A DNA stretch of 64,000 nt from Phyllobacterium chamaecytisi (lineage in GTDB: Bacteria > Pseudomonadota > Alphaproteobacteria > Rhizobiales > Rhizobiaceae): positions 248,001 to 312,000 of the forward strand of contig NZ_JAIQWW010000003.1 of the NCBI RefSeq assembly GCF_020164455.1, in the 5' to 3' direction. Position numbers and translations under genes: made by a program. The notes beneath the pieces were generated by a model, which saw only the letters and a program-made list of their open reading frames with translations, ran no database searches and was not told the origin of the DNA. This document shows, piece by piece, positions 38,027 through 47,209 of this stretch (position 1 is the first letter of the stretch; each line of letters starts with the position of its first letter).

Positions 38027-39009
38027 GCGAGTCGAAACTTCCGGTCGCCACCATTCCTGCCCTGCGGTTTGCGTTCGACCGTTCGCTTGTCATCGCGTTC
38101 TCCTGCATCATCCTCATGCTGCTTGGCGGAGCACTCTATTCCCGCGAATTCCTCTCACCTGAATATCTGCTGCAGCAACTGCAAATCAGCGCCTTTCTCG
38201 GTATCATCGCCTCGGGCGCAATGATGGTCATTCTGATCGGTCACATCGACCTTTCGATCCCGTGGACGGTGACGCTCGGCGCGATGATGGCGACGGCTGT
38301 TGCTGGCTGGTTCGGCGAGACCGGCAATCTTCTCGCCATCCCGGTCGGGGTGTTTTGCGGTGCAATGGTTGGATTGCTGAATGGCCTCGGGGTGGCCTAT
38401 TTGCGGCTGCCATCGATGATTTTTACACTTGGCATGAACGCTGTGGTGCAAGGGCTGATGGTGTTGCATACGGGCGGTTTTGCGCCGCAGGACCATGCCA
38501 CCGATGCGATGCATTTCCTGGCAGTCGGCCGGCCGGTCTTCGGTATCCCCAATGCCCTGCTGATATGGGTCGTCGTTGGCGCGCTCACCATCTTCCTTTT
38601 GACCCGCACGGCATTCGGCCGCCGCGTCTATGCGGTGGGCAATCGCGAGGCCGCAGCTTACCTCTCCGGTGTCAACACCAATGCGGTGATCATCTGGTGT
38701 TTTGTTCTGTCGGGAGCGGCTGCGGCGTTCGCCGGCGTGCTGCTTGCGGGTTATTCAACCAAGGCGTATCAGGCCATGGGTGATCCGTATTTATTGCCGG
38801 CCATTGCGGCCGTCGTCCTTGGCGGGACCAATATTCTCGGCGGCCGCGGCAATTACCTCGGTACGATTGCTGGCGTTATCCTGATCACCCTGCTGCAATC
38901 GATCCTCGCGGTTATGCAGATGCCGGAAGCCGGCCGGCAGATCATCTATGGCGTGGTTATTCTTGCTATGCTGCTCGCCTATGGGCGCGGCGACATCGAT
39001 CGAAAATAG
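38023..39009 (+). CDS. Sugar ABC transporter permease 2 (CUT2)
   Basis: A 328-residue CUT2 permease with IGHIDLSIPWTVTLGAMMATAV, PSMIFTLGMNAVVQGLMVLHTGG, VGNREAAAYLSGVNTNAVIIWCFVLSG and AVVLGGTNILGGRGNYLG. ATG 38023 is used; the frame is open 32 codons further but inside permease 1. Having two distinct permeases in one CUT2 operon implies a heterodimeric channel, unlike the single-permease locus at 25.5 kb. Confidence 0.9.
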   Translation: MSESKLPVATIPALRFAFDRSLVIAFSCIILMLLGGALYSREFLSPEYLLQQLQISAFLGIIASGAMMVILIGHIDLSIPWTVTLGAMMATAVAGWFGETGNLLAIPVGVFCGAMVGLLNGLGVAYLRLPSMIFTLGMNAVVQGLMVLHTGGFAPQDHATDAMHFLAVGRPVFGIPNALLIWVVVGALTIFLLTRTAFGRRVYAVGNREAAAYLSGVNTNAVIIWCFVLSGAAAAFAGVLLAGYSTKAYQAMGDPYLLPAIAAVVLGGTNILGGRGNYLGTIAGVILITLLQSILAVMQMPEAGRQIIYGVVILAMLLAYGRGDIDRK

Positions 39010-39069
39010 CGGCAGGCGCTGGACAAGTATTCCCTGAAAGCCGATGCTAAGGGGTGAATCGGAAAGGCC

Positions 39070-39726
39070 ATGCGCAAAGCAGACGTCTCAACAGCACCCG
39101 TCGTAGTCTATCGGAACTATACGCTGGCCGAGTTGCGGGCCGATGGCGCTGTGCATGTCATCGGCGTTATTCTGGCGCTGGGAGGATCGGTCGCGCTGCT
39201 GTTGTTCATGTTTGATCGGACGGCGCTAGGTCCTTATGTGGCAACGACCGTCTACCTTGTTACTCTGGTTTTGTCGATGTCGCTGTCGGCCGCGTACAAT
39301 ATCTGGCCGACCTCGCCGATTAAGCGGTTTCTGCGGCGTTTCGACCATTCTGCGATCTATCTCCTGATTGCCGGAACCTATACGCCCTTCATGGCCAAGA
39401 GTGGAACGTGGTGGCTGCTGGCAGGCGTATGGGCCATTACGATTGTTGGCGTACTTTTAAAATTCCTCAAGCCAGACCGCTTCGACAGGCTGTCGATCGC
39501 ACTGTATCTTGGACTTGGCTGGAGCGGCGCCGCGGCCTATCAGGAATTTTCCGGCGCGCTCTCCGCCACGATCGTTTGGCTCATTCTCGCCGGTGGCGTG
39601 GTTTATTCGCTCGGCGTTATTTTCCATATTTTGGAGAGGTTGCCCTTTCACAACGCGATATGGCACGGATTTGTACTGGTCGCTGCCAGTATTCACTTTG
39701 CAGCGGTGTGTTCGGCCGTCGCCTGA
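39070..39726 (+). CDS. Hemolysin III family (YqfA/HlyIII) membrane protein
   Basis: A 218-residue integral membrane protein with seven hydrophobic segments. The PAQR/HlyIII blocks are visible: ADGAVHVIGVILALGGSVALL (His near the N-terminus), SAAYNIWPTSPIKRFLRRFDHSAIYLLIAGTYTPF, and FHILERLPFHNAIWHGFVLVAASIHF. The conserved Asp and His residues suggest a metal-dependent hydrolase-like site. Family roles in bacteria are poorly defined and the name does not prove lysis. Its stop is adjacent to the stop of the convergent RND gene. Confidence 0.88.
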   Translation: MRKADVSTAPVVVYRNYTLAELRADGAVHVIGVILALGGSVALLLFMFDRTALGPYVATTVYLVTLVLSMSLSAAYNIWPTSPIKRFLRRFDHSAIYLLIAGTYTPFMAKSGTWWLLAGVWAITIVGVLLKFLKPDRFDRLSIALYLGLGWSGAAAYQEFSGALSATIVWLILAGGVVYSLGVIFHILERLPFHNAIWHGFVLVAASIHFAAVCSAVA

Positions 39727-42700
39727 TTATTCAGCCGGCGCCGGCGCGTGCGTGCCGCGCAGACGACGTCCGATCCTGCTCAAGGAGCGGGACAAATCCT
39801 CCATGTAGAGGAAAATAACCGGTGTGATGAATAGCGTCAGGATCTGGGAAACCACGAGACCACCGACGACCGCCACACCAAGCGGCTGACGAAGCTCCGA
39901 GCTTGCTCCTGCTCCAATGGCGATGGGGATCGTACCCATGAGGGCAGCGAGGGTCGTCATCATGATAGGCCGGAAACGCACGAGACAGGCTTCGCGAATG
40001 GCATCGAACGATGTTTCACCCGCTCGCTGTCGAACAAGCGCAAAGTCGACCATCATGATTGCGTTCTTCTTGACGATGCCGATCAGCATCAGGATGCCGA
40101 TAATCGCAATGACGCTGAGATCGTAACCGAACAACTCCAGCGTCGCGAGTGCGCCTGCCGCGGCCGCCGGCAGTCCGGTCAGGATGGTAAGCGGATGGAC
40201 AAAGCTTTCGTAGAGGATGCCGAGCACGATATAGATCGTCAGGATCGCCGCGCCGACCAGCAAACCCTGATTGGCAAGGGATTGCTGGAACACCTGAGCG
40301 GTACCGGTAAAGCTTGATGTGATTGTCTCAGGAACACCCATCTGCGTTTTAAGGGCATCGAGTTCCTGTACCGCCTGACCGAGTGAGACACCCTGTGGCA
40401 GATTGAAGGAGATCGTGACCGCAGGCAACTGTCCGAGCTGGCTGACTGCCAGTAGCCCGGTCTTGCGCTCAACATGGGCGAAGGCTGAAAGCGGTATCAG
40501 CTTGCCGGTCGTTGGAGAGCGGATCTGCATCTGGTCAAGCTTGTCGGTTGTCCAGGGAATGTCCGGATCGAGCTCAAGAATGACTTCATAGCTGTCGGCG
40601 GTCGAGAATATGGTCGACGCCTGATTGGTACCGAAGGCGTAATAGAACGTGTTGCGGAGCTGATCGGCATTGATGCCGAGCATTTGCGCCTTGTCCTGAT
40701 CAATCACCAAATTCGCCTGAAGCGCATTGTTCTGCAGATTGCTCGATACATCGACAAAGGTCTGGCGTTCCTGCTGCATGGCCAGCAGGATTTTCTGCGA
40801 CCATGGATAAAGGTCCGTCGAAGTGACACTTTGAAGGTTGTATTGGTACTGCGCATTGGAGGAGACGCCGCCGATGCGCAGATTCTGCACGGCGACAGGG
40901 TAGCTGGTAATCCCGGGAATCTTAGACAAGGTTTGGCGCAGGTCACGCAGAAGTGGTTCAAGCGCCAGTCGTTCCGATTTTGGTTTCAGCTCAACGAACA
41001 TTCGCCCTTGATTGAGACTTGCGGAGTTGAAGCCACCACCAACGGTGGATACGACATGCGCAACATATGGCTTGCTCGAAATCGCATCCGCCACCTTTTT
41101 CTGCAGCACCACCATGGCATCGAACGAGATGTCCTGCCGGGCCTCGGTTGAGATCGACAATTGCCCGATATCCTCGGTCGGCAGGAAGCCCTTGTTAATC
41201 GTCGTGAAGAGATAGCCGGTCGCGACGACAGTCAACAGGAACACGCCGAGGATGACGGGGCGTGCGCGCAGGCAAAGATCAAGGACACGGCCGTAACCCG
41301 ACTGCACCGCGTCGAAAATACGCTCGGTGAGCGGCTTCTTCTTTTCGCCATCGGTATGTTTTTCGGGTGGCAAATGGCTGCAGAGCATCGGCGTCAGCGT
41401 GAGAGATATCAGCGCCGAGGCAACGATAGCCACTGTCACAACGACGGCGAATTCGTTGAAGATACGCCCGACGACGCCGCCCATCAGCAGGATCGGGATG
41501 AACACCGCAACAAGCGACGTGGTAATCGAGATGATGGTAAAGCCGATCTCCTCGCTACCTTTGAGTGCCGCCTCGAGCGGAGCCATGCCATCTTCTATAT
41601 GACGCGCTATGTTTTCCAGCATGACGATTGCATCATCGACGACCAGTCCGACAGACAAGGTCAAGCCGAGCAGAGAGATGTTGTCGATCGAAAACCCGAG
41701 CACATACATCGCGCCAAGTGTGGCGATCAACGAAAGCGGGACAGCCACGATCGGGATCATCGTTGCGCTCACACGGCGCAGGAAGATGAAGATCACCAGG
41801 ATGACCAGTCCGATCGTCAAGAGCAGTGTAAATTGCACGTCTGATACCGCTTGCCGGATGGAGGCCGAGCGGTCATTCAAGATGTGGATGGTCGCCGAAG
41901 GCCCAAGATCCTGCTGGAACTGCGGGAGGATCGCCTTGACGCGATCCACGACGTCGACGGTGTTGGCGCCCGGTTGGCGAAAAACGCCCAGAACCAGGGA
42001 CGGCTTACCGTCATACCTGCTTTCGGTCTGCGTCGTTGCCACGGAATCGATAACACGAGCCACGTCGCCCAGGCGAACCAGCTTGCCGTTTGCTGATTTG
42101 ACGATGATCTGGCGGAACGTATCCGCATTTTGCGCCTGCGTATCGGCTTCAATCGCCATCTGCTGCGTGGGACTGGAGATCGTTCCAACGGGGGCGATCG
42201 AATTCTTGCTGGCGACAGCAGATGTCAGTTCATCAAGGCCTATACCGCGTGCGGTCACCGCCTCCGGATCGACCTCGACGCGCACCGCATATTGTTTGGT
42301 GCCGAAGACCTGGACTTCTCCAACACCATTGATCGTCGAAAATGCGGGAGACATCACGTTTTCGGCGTAGTCGTCGAGCTTCGACAATTGCATCGTGTCG
42401 CTTTGCAGAGCCACGAGAACGACCGGTGCATCGGCAGGATTGCTTTTCCTGTAACTGGGCGGGTCGGTCATATTGGCCGGCAGACGGCGCAGCGTGCTGG
42501 CGATTGCGGCCTGAACGTCGGCGGCGGCCTGATCGATATCACGGTTCAAATCGAATTCGAGCGTAATATGCGTTGCACCCTCGGTACTCGTCGAACTGAT
42601 CGTCGAGATGGCCTGAATTGTTGAGAACTGTTTGATCAACGGTGTCGCAACGGCACTCGCCATCGTATCCGGAGCTGCGCCGGGAAGCTGGGCGGAAACC

Positions 42701-42837
42701 GTTATGATCGGAAAATCGACTTCGGGCAGCGCGGCGACTGGAATGAATCTGTAGGCGAAGAGGCCAGATGCGGCGAGCGCAATGGAAAGCAGAATGGTTG
42801 CAATTGGCCGGCGGATGAAGACCGATGAAATGTTCAT
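39727..42837 (-). CDS. RND multidrug efflux permease (HAE1 family, MdtB/MdtC-like)
   Basis: A 1,036-residue inner-membrane pump with 12 predicted segments and two large periplasmic loops. Seen: FIRRPIATILLSIALAASGLFAYRFIPVAALPEVDFPIITVSAQLPGA at the N-terminus, the TM4 motif GLTLSVGLVVDDAIVMLENI with the paired Asp residues for proton relay, and VDFALVRQRAGETSFDAIREACLVRFRPIMMTTLAALMG. It overlaps the adaptor gene by four bases. No outer-membrane channel gene is nearby, so a general TolC-like protein would be shared. Confidence 0.93.
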   Translation of the reverse strand: MNISSVFIRRPIATILLSIALAASGLFAYRFIPVAALPEVDFPIITVSAQLPGAAPDTMASAVATPLIKQFSTIQAISTISSTSTEGATHITLEFDLNRDIDQAAADVQAAIASTLRRLPANMTDPPSYRKSNPADAPVVLVALQSDTMQLSKLDDYAENVMSPAFSTINGVGEVQVFGTKQYAVRVEVDPEAVTARGIGLDELTSAVASKNSIAPVGTISSPTQQMAIEADTQAQNADTFRQIIVKSANGKLVRLGDVARVIDSVATTQTESRYDGKPSLVLGVFRQPGANTVDVVDRVKAILPQFQQDLGPSATIHILNDRSASIRQAVSDVQFTLLLTIGLVILVIFIFLRRVSATMIPIVAVPLSLIATLGAMYVLGFSIDNISLLGLTLSVGLVVDDAIVMLENIARHIEDGMAPLEAALKGSEEIGFTIISITTSLVAVFIPILLMGGVVGRIFNEFAVVVTVAIVASALISLTLTPMLCSHLPPEKHTDGEKKKPLTERIFDAVQSGYGRVLDLCLRARPVILGVFLLTVVATGYLFTTINKGFLPTEDIGQLSISTEARQDISFDAMVVLQKKVADAISSKPYVAHVVSTVGGGFNSASLNQGRMFVELKPKSERLALEPLLRDLRQTLSKIPGITSYPVAVQNLRIGGVSSNAQYQYNLQSVTSTDLYPWSQKILLAMQQERQTFVDVSSNLQNNALQANLVIDQDKAQMLGINADQLRNTFYYAFGTNQASTIFSTADSYEVILELDPDIPWTTDKLDQMQIRSPTTGKLIPLSAFAHVERKTGLLAVSQLGQLPAVTISFNLPQGVSLGQAVQELDALKTQMGVPETITSSFTGTAQVFQQSLANQGLLVGAAILTIYIVLGILYESFVHPLTILTGLPAAAAGALATLELFGYDLSVIAIIGILMLIGIVKKNAIMMVDFALVRQRAGETSFDAIREACLVRFRPIMMTTLAALMGTIPIAIGAGASSELRQPLGVAVVGGLVVSQILTLFITPVIFLYMEDLSRSLSRIGRRLRGTHAPAPAE

Positions 42838-44057
42838 TTAACGGCCTCTAAGGCTCCGGCATCCGGACTGTCAATCGACGATGCTATATCCGCCGCCTGC
42901 GTGCTTGTCTGGACAGGTGACCCGTCCTGCAAGTGAAGCTGGCCATCGACCACCACCTGATCACCAGGCGCTACGCCGGAAGCGACAACCGCCGTGTCAC
43001 CCACCGTGTCGGTGAGGGTGATGTTCTGCTTTGCAACGGTTTTGTTGGAATGGACAAGGAAGACGAATGAACCGTCGTTTCCTTGCTGGATGGCAACGAG
43101 CGGTACGGTCGTGGCATTCTTGTGAACGGTGAGTTCCACTACAGCCGTAACATATTGTCCGGGCCAAAGCGCACCGTCCGTATTGGCGATATCTGCTTTC
43201 AGAACCACCGTGCCGGAAGACGTATCGACACTCGAATCGATGAAGTTCAAAGTGCCTGTCGCGACCGTAACGTTACTATTTGGAAGTTTGACCTGGACGG
43301 GCGTCGGATGATCGGCCACCGCTGCTCTCAGGGCAGGCAGATCACGTTCGGAAATGATGAAGGCAACGCGCAGCGGCGCCATTTTGGTGATAGTGAGAAG
43401 GGCGTTCGTATCGTTGTTGCGCACAAAGTTGCCGACGGATGTGTTGACGACGCCCACGCGCCCGTCCATAGGCGCCGTGATCGTCATATAAGACAGTTGC
43501 ACCTGATCAGCAGCAATCTGTGCCTTGTCCATATTGATCGTTGCTTCCAGCACCTTAACGGCGGCTTCGAACTGATAGACCTGCTGATTCGTATCAACGT
43601 TGCGTTTTTGCAAATCTTGAGCACTCGATAGATCAAGGTTTGCAGCAACCAGACTGGCCTGATCCTTGGCAAGCAATGCCTGATCCTTGTCGATCATGGC
43701 GCGGATTGCACGATCATCAAGCTGGAAAAGCACGTCTCCAGTCTTGACCATTTGACCGTCGGTGACTTCGGTTGCGACGACAACGCCGTTGATCTGTGGC
43801 TTGACGGCGACCGTATCGATCGGCTCCATTGTTGCAACGACTGTTTTTGTGACGGGCACATCTTCCGATTTGGCAGATGCAACCACGACAGAGGCCGTTC
43901 CTCCCCCTTTACGAGTCTTGCCGCCGCTAGACGATGTATCGACTGATGATGTGCTCTGTGCTGGTGCAGATGCGCGCGGGTATAATTCGGGATAGACGAC
44001 AAAATAGCCAATACCGGCAATGAGTGCTGTGGCGATCAGAAGGCCGATTCGCTTCAT
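42834..44057 (-). CDS. RND efflux periplasmic adaptor subunit
   Basis: A 407-residue membrane-fusion protein. An N-terminal anchor (IGLLIATALIAGIGYFVVYP) is followed by a lipoyl half (VKPQINGVVVATEVTDGQMVKTGDVLFQLDDRA), an alpha-hairpin (residues 120-190), the second lipoyl half (ITAPMDGRVGVVNTSVGNFVR) and beta-barrel/membrane-proximal domains. It bridges the pump to an outer-membrane channel. It is the first gene of the two-gene unit; a 260-base spacer lies upstream with no local regulator. Confidence 0.92.
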   Translation of the reverse strand: MKRIGLLIATALIAGIGYFVVYPELYPRASAPAQSTSSVDTSSSGGKTRKGGGTASVVVASAKSEDVPVTKTVVATMEPIDTVAVKPQINGVVVATEVTDGQMVKTGDVLFQLDDRAIRAMIDKDQALLAKDQASLVAANLDLSSAQDLQKRNVDTNQQVYQFEAAVKVLEATINMDKAQIAADQVQLSYMTITAPMDGRVGVVNTSVGNFVRNNDTNALLTITKMAPLRVAFIISERDLPALRAAVADHPTPVQVKLPNSNVTVATGTLNFIDSSVDTSSGTVVLKADIANTDGALWPGQYVTAVVELTVHKNATTVPLVAIQQGNDGSFVFLVHSNKTVAKQNITLTDTVGDTAVVASGVAPGDQVVVDGQLHLQDGSPVQTSTQAADIASSIDSPDAGALEAVK

Positions 44058-44317
44058 GACAAATTATCTCTTTCGTGGCGGTACGCCGTGGGAGCCCGCC
44101 TTCCCCTAATGCGCAAGCACTAACGACTCCGAAGGCCATTTCAAATTATAGTTTCGTAATGATTTGAACCTTCGTGGCAGTGCTTCCGGCGCTAATCACA
44201 GGCGCTATCTGGGTTTTTTGTAAGGCGCACGTCCGACATCAACTGCTCGTCACACAAATGTTACGCAAACGCAGCATAGCCGGTGTCAAATTGGAGAAAG
44301 AATTGTAAAACCTGCGC
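44058..44317. other. Intergenic spacer with divergent promoters
   Basis: This 260-base stretch separates the divergent adaptor and ABC ATPase genes. I see no gene, no long palindrome and no clear regulator site. GGAGAAAG lies about 25 bases before the ATPase ATG, farther than ideal. Confidence 0.4.
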
Positions 44318-45352
44318 ATGACCGAAATCCGCATCCAGAACCTGACAAAACGCTTTGGCGACGTCACCGCGCTCAACGATATCTCGATCGATTTTCCAGC
44401 CGGGTCGTTCACCTCATTGCTTGGCCCATCCGGTTGCGGCAAGACCACCTTGCTGCGCCAGATCGCCGGATTCGAAGCACCGGATGGCGGGCAGCTGTCG
44501 TTTGGTGACGAGTTGATCGCCGATGCGAAGAGCCAGAAGAAGCCGGAAGAACGCGGTGTCGGTGTTGTCTTCCAGTCCTATGCTCTTTGGCCGCACATGG
44601 ATGTGGCTGCAAATGTCGCCTATCCCTTAAAGACGCGAAAGGTGGGCAAGGGCGAGATTGCGAGCCGCGTCGCTGCCGTCCTCGATAGTGTGGGCCTCGA
44701 TGGTTACGCCAAGCGTGGGATCGAGGAACTTTCCGGTGGTCAGCGGCAGCGGGTTGCTCTCGCCCGCTGCCTTGTCGCCGATGCGAAGATTATTCTCTTC
44801 GATGAGCCGCTCGCCAATCTCGACATGCATTTGCGGGCTTCGATGGTCGAAGCATTTCGCGATATACACCGGCGCACGCGCGCAACGATTGTCTACGTGA
44901 CGCATGATCAATCGGAAGCACTCGCGCTATCCGACCGTGTCGCGGTCATGAGTTCGGGAAATATTTTGCAGGTCGCCTCCCCTTCGCAAGTCTATCATTC
45001 GCCATCTGACCGCAAGGTGGCAGGGTTTATCGGTCGCGGGACGGTTGTCTCCGGCACGGTCGTGCGCAGGAACGGCCAATCAACCATCGTCGATATCGGC
45101 GGCACACAGGTCACTGCGCGTGGGCAGGCCAACGGTACGGATAGTGTGCAGGTCCTGCTTCGTCCTGAGGCCGTCACCCTTTCCGATCGAGGTCTCGCGG
45201 CAGTCGTTCAGCAAAGCACCTATCGTGGACCGGTGCACGAAACGTGGCTTGAACTTGCCAATGGTGAGTGGCTAACACTCGATAGCCCACATCCCCTCGC
45301 CCTTGAAAGCAAGGTGCATCTCGGCATTAGCGACGCCTGGATCATTCCCTAG
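44318..45352 (+). CDS. ABC transporter ATP-binding protein (FbpC/PotA class)
   Basis: A 344-residue import ATPase: Walker A GPSGCGKTT (about residue 36), Q-loop FQSYALWPHMDV, signature LSGGQRQRVALAR, Walker B ILFDEPLANLD, switch TVYVTHDQ-type region (IVYVTHDQSEAL) and a C-terminal TOBE domain. The class serves Fe3+, polyamine or phosphonate importers. It is convergent with a fused permease and binding protein on the other strand that otherwise lack an ATPase, so these probably work together despite opposite orientation. Confidence 0.88.
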   Translation: MTEIRIQNLTKRFGDVTALNDISIDFPAGSFTSLLGPSGCGKTTLLRQIAGFEAPDGGQLSFGDELIADAKSQKKPEERGVGVVFQSYALWPHMDVAANVAYPLKTRKVGKGEIASRVAAVLDSVGLDGYAKRGIEELSGGQRQRVALARCLVADAKIILFDEPLANLDMHLRASMVEAFRDIHRRTRATIVYVTHDQSEALALSDRVAVMSSGNILQVASPSQVYHSPSDRKVAGFIGRGTVVSGTVVRRNGQSTIVDIGGTQVTARGQANGTDSVQVLLRPEAVTLSDRGLAAVVQQSTYRGPVHETWLELANGEWLTLDSPHPLALESKVHLGISDAWIIP

Positions 45353-45450
45353 AGCAACTCCGTTTTTCTTTGAATCACGGAGTTGCTCTAACTCTTTTTT
45401 ACGCAATTCCGGACGGAAAACCGGTTCCCACTTTTCCTGGGATTGCTCTG
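45351..45450. repeat. Rhizobial-type intergenic palindromic repeat
   Basis: Perfect arms AGAGCAACTCCG (45351-45362) and CGGAGTTGCTCT (45378-45389) form a hairpin overlapping the ATPase stop codon. Then comes the unit around TTCCGGACGGAAAACCGG (45408-45425) and CCTGGGATTGCTCT (45436-45449), which I recognise as a dispersed intergenic element in Rhizobium, Agrobacterium and Brucella relatives. It fills the whole 99-base gap between convergent genes and may also terminate both transcripts. Confidence 0.6.
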
Positions 45451-45451
45451 G

Positions 45452-47203
45452 TCAACGCCAAGGCAGGACACCCGCCGGCAGCCTCCTGCCGAGCCGGTCC
45501 AGGACAAGAAGCAATACCACGACGACGACAATGGTCGTGACTGCGATTGCCGCAGCTTGCGTGCCGAGCCCCGCTTCCTCCAGGCTGAACAACACGACGC
45601 CCAGGGTTTCGTTACCGCTTGACCACAACAATGCGGAGACAGTCAGCTCGTTGAAAGCGCTCATGAAAACCAGGAGTGCGCCAGCGACGGCGGCTGGCGC
45701 GGCCAGCGGCGCGATAATCGTCATCATCCGGCGCAAGGGGTAAGCACCAGAAACCGCCGCGGCCTCGTCCAGATCTCGCGACATCTGGCCAACGGCCGCG
45801 GTGACCGGCTTCATCGCGAGTGCGAAGAAGCGCATGAGATAAGCGGCGAGGATGATCCATGGCGTTGCATAGAGGCTACCGATGAATGGCAGCGGTCGTA
45901 GAAATAGAAGAATGCAGGCAATGGCGAGGACGATGCCCGGTAGCGCATAGGGCAGTTCGATCATCCCGTGCAGTATTCGTTGCGACAGGCGCGAAAAGCG
46001 TTCAAGACCGATCGCCAACGGAACGGCGCCGAAGGCGAGGAGCAATGCCGTGCCGCCAGCCAGCATTGTGGAATTGCGGAAGGCACGATTGGTCGAAGCC
46101 TGACGAAACAACACTTCCTCAAAGTTGGAGAAGGTCAAAGTAGCCCAGTTGAGCGGAACACCGAATGACGGAATAAGTGCAGTCGTTACCAAGGCGAGAA
46201 CAGGAAGGATGAGCATGAATAATATGGCGACCCAGCCCAGCAGCGCGAGCGGCAACCGCCAACCTCCCAGGGTGAAACGCGCAGGTGTCCCAACTGTGAA
46301 ACGATGACCAGCGCGGCGCATGGCCAGCGCTTGCAACGTGACGCCGAGAAGCGCCAGGATGGCAATCAGCACGGAGAGCGCCGCAACTTGCGGCAATACA
46401 CTTGGGCCGAAGCTGGAAATTCGCTGATAGATCAGCGTTGTCAGCGTCAGATAGTTGACCGGCATGCCGAGCAGCGCAGGAATGCCGAAATTGCCGACGC
46501 CAGAGACGAAGGCAAGCGCCGTTGCGGCGACGATATAGGGCCGGACCATCGGCAGGATAATGGTGAGAAGGACACGGAGCGGTGAAGACCCCGATGAGCG
46601 CGCCGCTTCAACCAGATCCCGCGGAACACGCATAAGCCCTGCTCGCAACGTGATAAAGATGATCGGTGCGTGTTGAATGGCATAAAGCAGGATAATGCCA
46701 TTGCGGCCGAGCAGAGGATTCGCTGTGCCCGGGAGAGGCGAGAGATTGAAGGCTCCAAGCAAGGTGCTCGATGGACCGAACAAGTGCAGCCAGGACAGCG
46801 CCATGACCTGCGGCGCGATCATCAACGGCAGCAGCAGGAGGAAACCCAGCGTCCGGCGCCCTGGCAAGTCGGTCATGGATAGGGCAACGGCAAAGGGCGC
46901 ACCGATCACAAGGGCCAGCAACGCGCCGAAGAAGGACGTGTCAAGGGTATTGAACGTTGCACGGATGACCGCCGGGCTCGCAAGGCGGCTTGCGAAAGCG
47001 GTCAGATCAACTTCGCCGCCGGGAGCAATGGCCGTCGACATGAGGCGCAGCACGGGGACCAGGCTCAGCAGAAAAATGACTACCAGAACGGCCAGTTTCG
47101 AAAGCCGGGTATCGTAGCGAAGCTTTCGCCACAGGATTGGGAGAAAACCCGCGTCGCGCGACGCGGGTTGTTCGCCCGGGCGGATAGATTGGGAAACAGC
47201 CAA
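45452..47203 (-). CDS. ABC transporter permease, fused two-domain (FbpB-like)
   Basis: A 583-residue permease containing two copies of the binding-protein-dependent transport domain. EAARSSGSSPLRVLLTIILPMVRP (first half) and LDEAAAVSGAYPLRRMMTIIAPLAAP (second half) are the EAA coupling loops, each within about six membrane segments. This fused arrangement is typical of Fe3+ (FbpB/SfuB) and some 2-aminoethylphosphonate importers. The binding protein gene lies six bases upstream; the matching ATPase is probably the convergent gene at 44318. Confidence 0.9.
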   Translation of the reverse strand: MAVSQSIRPGEQPASRDAGFLPILWRKLRYDTRLSKLAVLVVIFLLSLVPVLRLMSTAIAPGGEVDLTAFASRLASPAVIRATFNTLDTSFFGALLALVIGAPFAVALSMTDLPGRRTLGFLLLLPLMIAPQVMALSWLHLFGPSSTLLGAFNLSPLPGTANPLLGRNGIILLYAIQHAPIIFITLRAGLMRVPRDLVEAARSSGSSPLRVLLTIILPMVRPYIVAATALAFVSGVGNFGIPALLGMPVNYLTLTTLIYQRISSFGPSVLPQVAALSVLIAILALLGVTLQALAMRRAGHRFTVGTPARFTLGGWRLPLALLGWVAILFMLILPVLALVTTALIPSFGVPLNWATLTFSNFEEVLFRQASTNRAFRNSTMLAGGTALLLAFGAVPLAIGLERFSRLSQRILHGMIELPYALPGIVLAIACILLFLRPLPFIGSLYATPWIILAAYLMRFFALAMKPVTAAVGQMSRDLDEAAAVSGAYPLRRMMTIIAPLAAPAAVAGALLVFMSAFNELTVSALLWSSGNETLGVVLFSLEEAGLGTQAAAIAVTTIVVVVVLLLVLDRLGRRLPAGVLPWR

Positions 47204-47209
47204 AGAGCT

